Shown here: piece by piece, positions 48,651 to 60,780 of the stretch
How the letters are laid out: every line of letters starts with the position of its first letter
How positions within the stretch are numbered: position 1 is the stretch's first letter
Notes under the pieces: generated by a model
Told to the model about the DNA's origin: nothing
Seen by the model: only the letters and a program-made list of their open reading frames with translations
Database searches by the model: none
Program-made: the position numbers and the translations under genes
Origin: Aphelocoma coerulescens
Lineage: Eukaryota > Chordata > Aves > Passeriformes > Corvidae
Assembly: GCF_041296385.1 (NCBI RefSeq)
Contig: NC_091014.1
Span: 47,138,078 to 47,202,077 of the forward strand
DNA length: 64,000 nucleotides
Reading direction: 5' to 3'

Positions 48651-49679
48651 TCAGTCTCTGCATACATCGTACCAGAGTCATTAGGAAGAGTATGCAGATG
48701 TGTCTTCTGAGGGAGTTGATTGCAATGCTGTCAATCAGTTTAGCAGTGTCCTTTCTGGACAGAGAGTGCGACTACCGGGGAGAGCCCACCTTTCAAATTA
48801 CTGTGTTGTGTGTATCTTGTCCTCCTTTCCCAGAAATTACACTGGGTTTGAGAAATCCGACTACCTGTTGATCAGATCTTGCTTAGGAAGGAGGGAGAAG
48901 GAGAAACAGACCTAATGATGACTAAGCAATTAACCTGATTCACCCGCTAATCTCCTTTGAGGATGGGGACCTTGAAGCTGGTCTACAATTGAAGAGAAAA
49001 CCCCAACCACTAGTGCAACTGGTCCTCTCAGCTGACGTGCTTTTAAAATCCCCTTTGATGCCTTCGTTACACAGCAGATCTACTGTTTCGTATTTTTCTA
49101 CACTGAAGCTGCTCTTCCTAGTAAATTGGTAGGTAGTAGCTTAACCTAGGGACCACAAGGCTTGGCTAATAGAAGTCAGCTCCAGCTGCATCAGAAAAGA
49201 TGGAGACATTTCTTGCCACTGTTGGTGTGTGTTAAGAGCATCGAAGAATGAAAACAACTCTCAGAGGATTTACAGCCCTTGCCACACACTGAGTCACAGC
49301 ACTGAGGATTCAATAACAGGAGCCCTCCAGGTCCTTGAAATGCTTCTTTCAATGAGCATCCACTCCATCACACCAAGGCTAAGTGTAAACAAACTTTTCT
49401 ATCCATATACTTGTCTCGTCCACGTATTGGGTTTTCTGGATAATGCCACGGCAAACTCTGAAGGAGAAAGCAGTACAGCTGCTCCTTGTACTACTTCAGC
49501 ATCGGGGATCAGATTAACATCCCCGAGGGTGGGATAGCTTAATCAGACTTCAGAGGGCTTGTCTGAGGGCTCTTCCTAAAAACGAGAAAATAAATTGGTA
49601 CCTGTAGGGTTGTGCAATGAGCACTGACATGGAAGAGCTGGAGAGAAGGATGGAGCTAAAGGGCAATGAGTGGGACCTC

Positions 49680-50345
49680 GCTCAGCTTTGGAGGGGTATG
49701 AGACACTCAGGCCGCGGCCGCGGGGGTGGCAGCAGACCTGGCTCTCGGGTGCTGCCGCCCTCCTTTCCCCGCCGCGGAGCTTCCGAGGCCGCCCGGGCAC
49801 AGCCTGTTCGCTGCACGGCGGGGCAGGTGGGAGGGAGGACGGCCTGACGGGCGCTGACCGCGGCAGTGCCGCCCGCCATGGGGGCGCGGGGGCGGCCCCC
49901 GGAGCAGGCACGGGGCGCCTTTCCGCCGCTGTCCGCCCGCCGGCTGCGCTGTCCGGGGGCGGAGGGCTGGGGCCGCCCAGCTGCGGGCCGGGAGCTGCAG
50001 GTGCGCTGCCTGCCGGGCACCGCTCCGCGGGGATCCCGCCCGTGCCTGCGGAAGAAGGTGCCCGCCGGCCCCCGGCGCCGCGCTGTGCCACGGGGCAGTG
50101 CCCTCGTAGCGGAGCCGCCCCGCCGGCGGCTCGCAGTGTCCGCAGGTGCGCGGCGGAGGGCCGGCAGTACCTCCGAGACCCCGCAGAGGGCAGGGTCGCC
50201 CCGCGGCTGCGGCCGCGCTCGCTCCCCGTCTGCACCGGGCCCGGCTCAGCCCCGGCCTCACACCGGGCAGCGAGCGCGGGCGAGCCGAGGCTGTGCCGAG
50301 CCGAGCCGTGCGGGGCGGGCGGTAAGTGACCCCTGGGCGTGAGCC
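49680..50345 (+). promoter_or_regulatory. Orphan CpG island with strong splice donor
   Basis: About 650 bases of dense CpG with sharp edges, about 8 kb after the NEDD1 stop and without a recognised protein gene. The + strand has GCG|GTAAGTG (exon end 50321), close to the ideal donor, and weaker CAG|GTGCGC or CAG|GTGGGA sites at about 49826, 50000 and 50143. This suggests a promoter and first exon of an uncharacterised + strand transcript. Five reading frames stay open at once because stop codons are rare in such DNA; none looks like a protein. Confidence 0.75.
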
Positions 50346-53300
50346 CTGACCACCGCGGCCCGAACGGGCGTCCTTGTGCCCCTGCCCATCCTCCTGAGGC
50401 GGGCTCGTCACGGCAGGGGTCTGGCGTAGCGGGATAGGTCCGTTTTGAAGAAGCCTGATTTTCATTCCAACAGTTTATGGTGAAGAGATAAAAAGCGATT
50501 TAAATTTCATTTTAGAGCTACACGAAAGCAATATCACTTTAATGTATTTTTTAAATTGATAATTGTTCTTGGTAATTAAGATATGAAATATTCACTAGGA
50601 CCTACATTACATTCTAGGGACAGAAGGAAGAAGTGAAAGAATAGGATGCTATCAGATGACCTCTTTTGTGGTGGCTCATTTCCTTCCACTGTGAAAATAG
50701 TAAACTTCCTAAAGCTAAGAGCAAGGGAAAAAGTCGTTTTAACTATTTCAGTGAGTATTTACTCTCTTAGGGGACCAGACTTTCTCTAACCCAGTATTGT
50801 TTTAACTATGCAGCTCTAATAGTAGAGTGAGACTTCTCATGACCCCATAGTCAGAGGTCTGAGTGACATTGGGGGGTGCCGTGTTTCTCCTCTCACCTGC
50901 AAGAAAATGTTACTAGTGGAGATCAAGATGGCTAGACACAAAGATTAGTCAGTATTTCTGTTTCAATTCAGGTAGAGCAGGGACTAGAGGTAAAATTCTC
51001 CTCAGTCATGATAAGTAGCCTATGAACGTATCGGCTTTGTCATCAGCTTTTACTAATTGTCAAATTCACTCTCATTTGCCAGAAAAGTTATCTTAAGTCT
51101 TGTAATAGTCACCTTATCACAAGGTCTGACAGCTGTTGGAGAACAGCAATCCTTGCTAATGCCACATCTGTGCAAGATAACCCTGACAAAGTGCTAGACG
51201 TGACTCCAGGGCGGCTGGGCTGTATCAGCATTTGTGTGGGTGCAAACTGTGGGGGAATTAAGGCTCTTTGTAGCTCAGTCCTTTCTTTTAAAGGAGTAAG
51301 AACATACAGTCTCCTCTTCCCATTCCCTTTGACGTGGGCTTTGGAGGAATTTGGAGACAGCAGCTCTCAACTGCAAAAGGAGCCTTGCTTACAGAACCAA
51401 TGGTCTCTTGATGGCTACCTTTGGACCATATACAAATATATGTGTATATGTATAGTTTTTGTGTTGGTTCTGGTCCTGTGAATGACCCCAGTCATGGGAC
51501 AATCTTATTTATTGCCTTTCAAAGCTTGGCTGGAAACCGTGGCATAAGGTTATTCAGTGTTGTCGGATTTTAGTGGTTCTTCGTGTACCTGGCAGCAGAG
51601 AGTGGGAGTCCAACAGGTGCTTACAGGGGTCAGGTGGCAACTTTAGCTCTTACCTTTTATACTTAGATGCATTTAAGTACTTAATGGTCTTGGGAGTTTT
51701 AGCATGGATTCATATGCTTGTTTTCACTAGTTGGAAGTTCAGGTCAGGCTATTCTTTATGGGATAAAGGAATTAGCAATGTGATAGGAAAAGAAATACCA
51801 AGATTAGGGCCAAAATGACCTTAAAGCTAATTCAACAGGGTGTGGAATTCTGATTGGAATTGTTATTTGTGGCCACAATATAAGATATTGATTGGATTCT
51901 GAGTTATTTTGACTATCTTGTTTATATCTTTTAACAATAATAAAACTTCCTATCAGCCTCTGGTCAGTAGGAGTGGAAATAAGAAGTAAAGGCAAAAAGG
52001 AGGTTTTAAAGCCTCTGACTCACTAATTGCTACCCTTTTAGGCTTCAGTGCACAGCAGAGAATGTTCCTCAGAGACAAATCACCTTTTTCTTCTTTTGTA
52101 GCTGTTTCAATTTGACAAGAGTTCTTCTGAGACTGTGTTTATGTGTGACATGGCTGTAGCTCAGGAAGGGAGAGGAAATTTTAGTTAATTTCTGAAGACA
52201 GTGGATTCTGTGATCATTCACACATTTCTCAAGAGTGAGTTACATGGCTTTGTGGATGCCATGAAGGGTACTGGCTTCTCCTGGGGTAGTCTGTTAGTTT
52301 TGATAGCATTCAGCTGTGGTCCTTGAGAAAAAAAAAAAAAATCTCAGTAGGTGGCATGGATATTACAGATGCCTTTGTTTCTCTGTTTTTCATTGAGAGA
52401 GATACTTCCAACCAACTGTGTTCAGTGCAGAGATGAGAGGTGGACCAGAGAGCAACATCCCTGGGCAACATCCTAAAGAGGGTCCCCTCTCCATCCAGTG
52501 AAGATGTATTTCTCTCCATTGAGAGTATGACTGGAAGTCCAGGGAGATAATTTAAGAGCTCAGAGTTGGGTAGCACGTGTACATCCTGCCCTTCATCTGT
52601 TTGCATGCATGTCCAGGATCATTTCAGGTTTGCTGCCTGTGCTGAACATTGCTGTTGGGTAGCATGCTTATAGGAGTGAGGACATGGGAAGAGCAAGGGG
52701 CCTGTTAAGTCATGAAAGAGTCATTTTCATATGACTGAAAGCCCTTTTCCTCCCTTTTTCTTATTCTTCCCTACAGTCTGTGGACTGTTTTTAATCTTCT
52801 ATTTGTTTACTGAAGGTAATGGCCATTGGCATTTATATCAGAACACCCACATTTCATGTGACACCAAGAAAAAGCAATAGGTTGGGGTTCAGATTTTTAC
52901 AATATTGGTTAAAGAAGTGTCTGTTCATAGTTCTTTATAAGCTATTGTTAAGGTTTATTTTAAAAATATTTTTCTTCATTCTAGCTACTTTGAGATGGCT
53001 ATTGTTTATTCTTCACCTATGACTGCACTGATGTTGAGCTTCTGTTTTTATTTCTAGAAAATGTAGTAGAGTGCTATTCTGTTTATTTGGAGAAAGGCAG
53101 TATATTCCTGACTAATAAGCTGAAATAAACAAAGAAGAGTGTCACAAATCTGCATAAAAGCAAAGTTTGTCAGTGTGAGACATGGTGTGGTGAGTAATTA
53201 CTGAATAGCCAGGCCAGAAGGAAGGTTTTCCTTGGGTCTGTTAGGTAAAGATTTGCTTTTAAATTTTTTTTTTAATTTTTCTGCTTTAAAACAGGATAAT

Positions 53301-55640
53301 GAGGAATGTTTCATGTTCAATGTAAATGACTTTTTCTTATTAATCTTAAGAGTGGTCTATAGGAACATTGCGTTTAATGAGAATTAATTTGGAGTTCAGT
53401 GGTTTTGTTTTTCCTTAAAACAGTATCTTCTCAATTTATGATATTTTCACTGCAAATTTTCTGTTAAAATAGAGTAGAATGGCACCTTCTTTGTCTTCTC
53501 TGTGGTTCTTCTAATTGTGCCTTTCAAGTATGTGCCCTCTTACTTCTGTCTGTTCATTTTGGCCTCTGGTTGCCATGTAATGGGGGATCAAGGTTAAAAT
53601 GGTTTCAGGAGACCATTTCTTAATGTGAAGACTCTCCAGGGCTGCCAGAAATAACCAACAATTAATGCAAGTACTGTTTTAATACTTGTTTGGAGTTGAG
53701 TCACACTGATACTTGTAGCATGAATTTGTAGCACAGGGAAAACAAACACTGTATGCTTGGCACCAGACAGCTTCAGGTTTGAAGAACCATAAGGGAGATG
53801 TAAGTGGGTGAAACCCAGGAGGAGGTAGTAAATAAAACAAGACTGGATGGTAATCAGTGTTTGGTATGAGAGAATTAAACTGAGTAATCTGTGGAGGTGT
53901 TGGAGCAGAGGAAAACAAAAACAAAGTCAAAAGTATACTGGAGACCATATGTGAAGTTTGATGGTTATTTGGTTTGAAATGTATTAGGAAAGCAAGCAGA
54001 GATGAACCTGTGGTTTCAGCTGAAAATAAAGTACCTAGCATGTGGCTGAGGGAGGGCAGAGTAATGAACCTCTCATTTTATTGAGCTGCATGGGTTGGAT
54101 AAACAACTTGTAAATTAATTTGAAACAAGTATTATCCCAATTTAAGGAACAGTAGCTTTTAAAAGTGAAACTTATGATGTTCATTGTGTTTCTTGATTGC
54201 TTGGCTGAAGATGAATGGCTGGATTTTGCTCTCTCAGATCGTAAAGCTGCATTATGTGTTATCCTGAAATTAGGGGAAAGACATAACCAACAGGTACAAA
54301 GCGTAGGAGTTTCATAGTCTGGGAATAACTGTGATAATGGAAAGACTCAGGAAAATGCTTAACTTCTAGACAGTGTTTTACTGTTTGCTTACAGAGAGTA
54401 AGTATAGTCTCACTGCTACAACAGTGGAAACCATGAAAACCACTAAGGCTAGACAGAAAACCTGTGATTAATTTTATTATCTTAATAGTCATGTGGTGAT
54501 TCACAGTGCTAGGGATTTTTCCATTTCAAACGGATTGTTATTTTACTTGCATACTTTCTAAGTAATAAAGCTGAAATTATTTGTAACAGAGCTCCGCTGA
54601 AGTAGATGGATCTATACCAGAAAAGGATTTGTTCCGGTTTCCTCTTCTGTATTCATTAGAACAATTGGGAAACTGTTATTTTCATGATGTAATGCACTGG
54701 TTGTTTTAAGAGCTAGTTCCCCAACAACGTGCTAATTGGTCTGAAATAGTGCAGTGCATGTGGTGCCCCCTTGGGGTTTGAAGTTACAGATGATTCTATT
54801 TGTTAGTGGCTTCAGAAATTAAACCTCTCATGAATGTTTTAACTGTGCTTTTGTAAGGACTGAGTGAATAAGTGCATGATAGTTTGAAACACAGTGTTCA
54901 GAGCAATTGTTCTATATTACATGATTGCTGGGCAGATTAGACTTGCAGTGGAAATTTCCTTGCAGGCTACTGTGTTGAAGTTTTTGGCTCACCAGCACAG
55001 GGTTGCAAAGATGTTATAGAAGGTACAACATATGTTGTGGTCTAATTTTGCAATAAACTAGAAATGATTTAGAAACTTCTAGTAGAAAAGCAAGATAGAT
55101 ACTTAGAAAGAGGAGTGCAGCATATAAACACAGGCTTGAAACTTATTAATCAAATTTCATAATTTTTCTATATGTTCTATTGCTAAGATGCTATGCTTTT
55201 ATATTGACACTGCTTCACTACATTGTTGAGTGGTGGAAGAGGACTTGGAGAGAGTTTTCACTTATTACAGCTTTGTAAAGGATGGTGAACACTTCAGCAG
55301 TTTGGAATTTAGATTGACAATTTTAACTGGATGTGCCTGAGCAGCTCATCAGGGACACAAAATTGATTAAGATCTTCCTCCCTCCCCACCTGTCCTCCCT
55401 CCCTCATTTAGGCTTCTGAATCAACTTGATTAGCTGAACAACTCAGTTCTTAATTTTTCAGATTTGCTCAGGTTGTCTCCAGAGTAGGGAAGATGATATT
55501 GCGCTGGATTTCATTTGGTCCATGTTGGTGATTTCATGACTGTGAGAACAGGGAATGTGTTTTGTTTTCAAATTAAAGGTTATGTTTCTGTGTGGTGAAG
55601 TCCCAAACTCAAGGAGCAATTTCTAGAGTGATTTCTACAG

Positions 55641-55772
55641 TGAGCAAAAACCTACTGCGTGGTTGTGTGCCAAAATCAGTGGTTTCATTCCTGCTGCTGA
55701 GACTCTCCTGCCTTGGGACTCATCTCTGGGCTGAGTCTGCCATGAGAGACATCGAAGGTATAAAACCAGTGG
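55641..55772 (+). ncRNA. Possible non-coding exon
   Basis: Candidate acceptor tgatttctacag at 55640 and strong donor AGTGG|GTAAGT at 55773. The 132-base body is richer in GC than its surroundings. No family recognised; it could be a chance pairing of sites. Confidence 0.25.
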
Positions 55773-57153
55773 GTAAGTAGATGTTTTACTGATGAATAAT
55801 GATTCAATTATATAACTTAACTATAATATCTGCTAATGGGAGTGAAGTGCAGAGTGAAAGAGGCATCGTAGGCCGGTATATGTGAAATGTGAATTAATTC
55901 AAACAATGTAGAGAACATTGGAGACTTCTGCAGTATTTTTGTGAGTGTTATATGTGCCTCATTTTAATTGCTTGATGTTATTCTGCCAAGCTGCATGAAA
56001 TTAAATAAAAGGAAACTTACAATGGAACAAACAGGAAATGAAATAATAAGTGGAGTAAGATGTCTCTGGAGAGAATGGCAAGGGATTTGCAGTAATATTT
56101 GAGAAGTTATTAGATGTGAGAGTCCCACCCCTGTGCTCCAGCAGCCTTGTTTTTCTCACCCCCATATAAAACTACATAAACTACAACGTGGAGAGAAGTG
56201 AAGGTGGGAAAGGCTGCATGCATGAGCAACAGAGGCTGGATGCAGAGGCATTTGGAGTGGGATACAGAAGGAATGTTATGTTATACTTCTTCCTTCCCTC
56301 TCTCTGCACCCCTCACCACAGCGAGTTTGGATTGGATGGGACATAGCCACAACAACTGAAGAAATGATAATTTGTGAATATTTGAGTCAATTAAGTGTTG
56401 GTGTCCTACAGTGTTTTCTCCACCTATTCACTGAAGTTGGTGCCCATCATCCATCACTCCCCAGTTGCCCTTATACTTGAGTATGTCTCATTGTCCTCTG
56501 GCTGCTCTCCATTATTTGCAGCCTCCTCATTCATCCCTGAAATCACTGACCAGTACTCCAGCTCTGCCTCCATGAATTCTTTGAGCCCTGTGCTGTAGGT
56601 GGTTGCACTCATACTAGGCTCAGAATTTACTGGAGGAGCACTGTCAGACTGCATGGTCTGTGTTTCAGCCATACGACATTAGTCTGGGAGGGAGGCTAGT
56701 TTTGGCTAACTTGATATATTGTGGGCAAGATCTTCTTGCTGTGCAATCACCAGCAGCAATAAAGGCTTTTCTGGTTCCATCTTCTGTACAGTGCAGGTGC
56801 TGCTGTCACCATTAGGGCTTGTTAAGCTGTTTCCTCTAGTGCTGCTTCACCTCTAGCCTTGCCATCAAAAATGGAAGCACTTGCATAGGCTACATATCAT
56901 TACATTTACTGATACACTGACATCAAATGGGAGAAATTTGTCCCTTCATAAATGGAATTTTAGCATAATATGCATTGGCCAGTCTTAGTAGTTCTCTACT
57001 GTATAGGCTTTGCAGTGCTGCAGTTTGGTCAAAGCAGTGTTTTCAGCATGTTACTGTGATTTCAAGTATACAGAAAGAACAAGTCTGCTGGCTACCAGGC
57101 TGGATTATACTGTTAATTTTTTGAACAGAATGTTTACATCTTAGTCAATGTAC

Positions 57154-57175
57154 CTTTTTTTTTTTCTTTTTTTTC
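57154..57175. repeat. T-rich tract
   Basis: Two T runs separated by one C, then C-rich sequence. Simple repeat only. Confidence 0.9.
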
Positions 57176-58960
57176 CCCACTTAATACAATGGAGTTAGCA
57201 TTTTTGCTGACTGTGGCTCCCACTGGAGCTGATTGAGCTGGTATTTCTGTTCTCTAAGCCTTCTGTTTGTGGTTTCCATAAAGTTGAAAGTAGTTCTTGG
57301 TGCTGATTATGTTTTTTTTCTGCCCTAAAATTTCATCCCAATTTCATCTGTACCAGATAACCCTTCTTGGGTTTATTGAATCTTTCCCAAAATTAAAAAG
57401 AAAGCATTCTCTGAAGTTTTCTTAATTTAAAATGGTCTGTGATATTTCTGCTGGAGTAAACACCTTTTGTTCTACATGTAGTCAGTTTTTTGGAGTGAGT
57501 TTGATATGGGACTCAGGGCATCAAAACCATTTGGCTTATTGAACTGTAAGATGGGAATACTCTTTTTCTGTCAGGCCTGTGAGCTCCCTCCTGGTAAGCT
57601 GTAGTAAACTCCTAAAAATTAGTATTGAAATTTTTCATGCCATCTGCCTTTTTATTTGATGTCTCTTTAAAATGTTTGGGGTTATTTTTAAAAATGAATA
57701 TGTGCAAAAACATGCATTGTTTTGTCACTTGAAAAAGCCCCTTCTGTCATGGGCTTTGCAGGATAGGTTTGGCAGAAGTTGGCATTTTTAGAGGAAAATG
57801 CTCTGCTGCTTTTATTTAATTCTTGCCAAGTTTAGAAGTCTCTGAAAAATATGTGTCAGTAATAAAATTCTGAAAGCTTGCCTGTCATCTCTGTGCAATT
57901 AAGCAGCGGATGTCCCATCCTTGCTGAGCAAGCAGGAATGCTGCAGCCCAGGGTTATTGTGTGTTTGAACAGACCTCCCTAAGCAGCTCCTTGTTGCTGC
58001 AGGCTGAGGTTAAACTGCATCCTGAAACAGAAAAGGAGCTTCTGTCTCCAACGTACCTGGTGACCAGGAGGTTATTTAAATGCAGATGAAATACAAGCCA
58101 GGCTTTGTCAGGAGGTGGAAAGAGGGGAAAGGAAGGTGGCAAGGAGGGATTTGGACATGGACCCTGGTGACTCCGGGTGGGAAAGGGAGGGAATTTGCCT
58201 TGGAAGATAGGAGTTCTACTGGAAGATGCTGTCGTTGCTCAGAGATGTCTCTGAACATCTTTTCAGGTCCTCAAACCTTATCCTTCCCTGGCTTCTATAA
58301 AGAGCTACACAAGCATGAGAAAAGGATCCCTGTGAGAACCTAAAGTCTGCCTTTGGAGCAGAGCTTGGGTACCAGGTTTTGCACATTGATTTCTGCTGGT
58401 CTGCACAACACAAGCACTGCCACCACATGTGCGCTTTTGAGTTCTGTCATGCAGAGATTAGTGTCTGTTGGCACTGAGATTGAGACAGTATTTACACTTT
58501 TTGTCCTGTAAAATGTTCATGTGTACCTTATTTGAGCTTTGATTTTATATATATTTACTTCATTCTTTCATTGTTTTGGGAAAACATGTTGTTTTTAGTA
58601 GATGTAAACTTGAGACATGATTTAAATGGGATGAAAGTTATTCAAAATAGGAATTGTCTCGAGTTTTTTTTTTCTTATGTCTTCAAATATTAATTCTTTG
58701 ATTAATATTTTATGCGATTAAATATGTAGTATGAATTTTACCAGTTCCATACAGGAGGCAGCAAATACAAATTGTGTGATCTAACAGCTCAACAGATCTA
58801 ACAGCTTTAAATTCCCCCTGCACTGCTGTGTTAGACATCAGTTTCACAGATTGTCCTCATGGATCCTGCCCGCCTGCTAAGCCTCACTGCTTTATTCACG
58901 GCTGCATCATTTCTAACCATGTCTGGTAAAGCCTTGAGGCTTCACTGGGGCTCCTGCCAG

Positions 58961-59036
58961 GAGCCATATGTACACCTAATAAGTCACAGTCACAGTCCTG
59001 GAGGGCTTGCCATCTGAATGGAGAAAGACACAGCAG
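58961..59036 (+). ncRNA. Possible non-coding exon with ideal donor
   Basis: Acceptor ggggctcctgccag and donor CAG|GTAAGT enclose 76 bases. Both sites are strong and correctly spaced for an internal exon. The body shows no sustained coding signature. It could belong to the same + strand transcript as the CpG island donor. Confidence 0.35.
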
Positions 59037-60059
59037 GTAAGTGACACACTCAAGCAGAGGAAAAAGAAGAGGCAAGAGTGGGATGGCTTGGTCAGGTGTG
59101 GCTTGGTTTGGTGTTGAAGTTGGTGGGCAGTGTTACCCTATCACCATGTTCAGTCTCTGCCGACACTGTCAGGTGCAACATACAGACCTCTGCAGGTAAA
59201 GCTTCTCAGAAGCAGCTTGGCTTCATCCTCACATCAGTTGAACAATGAATGCCCCATGGTTCCTTTTACTGAAAAGCTGCTCTAGAACCAAACCCTTTAG
59301 CAGTCAAATCCCTGTCATTTTGAATTTAAATTTATTTGTTCCCATATTAGCAAATGGCTATGCATTCCTCAATGTCCTCTGGTTTGAAGGACTGTTTTTT
59401 GTTTTCCATTTTGGCTTAGACAAATCAGAGTGTTTTTTACATGAAAAGGCATGGCTTTTACCTTATGAGCATGTTTAGAGTACAGTTGTTGCTGCAAGTG
59501 TGCCTCTGTAGACATACCTGACATACCTTTGAGCTTCCTCATTGACAGACTGTTAGCAACACAGTTGCCACAGTGTAAAGGTCAGTACCAGGTAACCAGA
59601 TTCAATTTGACTATTCTAGTTTTTGGGGGTCTTTTTTTAGAACCTGGATTTCTGGAGGTTGAAGACCTAAGTCTGCTGCAGAAAACTTGTGGTCTTCTTC
59701 AGAAGGCTCAGTATAGTGCGATTCACCTCAAGCCTCTGGCCAGTGTCAGGGCCCTTCTCCAAAACAGTTCTGAAAGCAACAAGTTCCCTTGGCTGCAATT
59801 TCCTGGTCTCATGATGGAGCCACACATAGTTTGGAATCATCCTGCACTCACAGTTCCTACAGGCACGGCCTCTTGCACTGCTAAATCTGGTTTTGAGTTC
59901 ATTGTCATGCTTTTCTTCACTTCTGTTGCTCAACTCTGTTCTTAAAGACCACTTTGAAGGAACTTACTTAATAATGAGCTTTCTGCCTGGTAATTTCCCG
60001 TTGCTCTTGTTTATCCTTTAAGTAGTTTATCTGATTTATACATCTTATACTTTTGCTGA

Positions 60060-60560
60060 CTATTCCCACTTTTTCCAGTTTAGCCTATGTAGTATGCCAA
60101 ATGATTTATTAAAATCCAAACAGATTGCATTCACATTTTTTTGTGGGAATAAAATAGAAAAGAGACATTTTGGACTAGTGTGCCATGATCAGTCTTCTGT
60201 AATGCATTTGATCTGCCTTTGTTTTCCATTCTTTCGTCAAGATTTGTGTGCTATCTGTAGATGACTGATGCGTCTGTGCTACCAAAATGACTTTTTTCCC
60301 ATCTTTCCTCCCAAGAATAGGCACCATATTTGGCTTTCTTTAGTCATGTGGTACTACCTCATTTGATGGATTTATTTAATATCTGTGCTATCAGACTTAA
60401 AATTTCATGTACCAGTTCTTTCGGTGCTCTGTGATTAAGATTGTTCTGCCACCCAGACTTGACAGCAATAAGCTCTTTGGATTTTGCTTCTATCTCAGTA
60501 ATTTCTGTTCCTGAGAACTCATTCTTATTAGCTGTCATGTGTCTGCTTCACTGTTCAGCA
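60060..60560 (-). mobile_element. Old LINE-like (CR1/L3-type) reverse transcriptase fragment, antisense
   Basis: The block order resembles, from memory, the antisense reverse transcriptase region of ancient CR1/L3-type LINEs: attaaaatccaaacagattg, then ggcaccatatttggctttct, then an agttctttcggtgctctg segment. It is heavily decayed, with stops in all frames, and the match is pattern-based only. Confidence 0.35.
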
Positions 60561-60711
60561 TCAGTTTGGGTTTTTTTGAAAATGAATGGCGATAGTAATT
60601 TCTTTTGGGACTTATGTGTACATTTCACATGAAGTCTACCCTACTCCAGTGAAGAACTTCATGCTTCTTTCATGTGCTTACTGTGGTCATTTCTTTGCTG
60701 TTGCGAGGTTT

Positions 60712-60780
60712 TGTTTGTTGTTTTTTTTTTGTTTGTTTGTTTTTGTTTTTGTTTTTTTCTTTTGTTTTGTTTCTTTTTGT
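60712..60780. repeat. (TTTG)n / T-rich simple repeat
   Basis: Irregular units of TTTG, TTTTTG and T runs. This tract opens the 142-codon frame at 60674-61102, which is therefore not a gene. Confidence 0.9.

Noticed and set aside
49576..50465. Overlapping open frames of 112-252 codons on both strands
   Set aside because: They lie in a CpG island where stop codons are rare. Several frames are open together, rich in Arg/Ala/Pro/Gly, with no conserved motif.
59529..59945. 138-codon frame
   Set aside because: No motif, no splice partners and no composition bias beyond chance for a 64-kb window.
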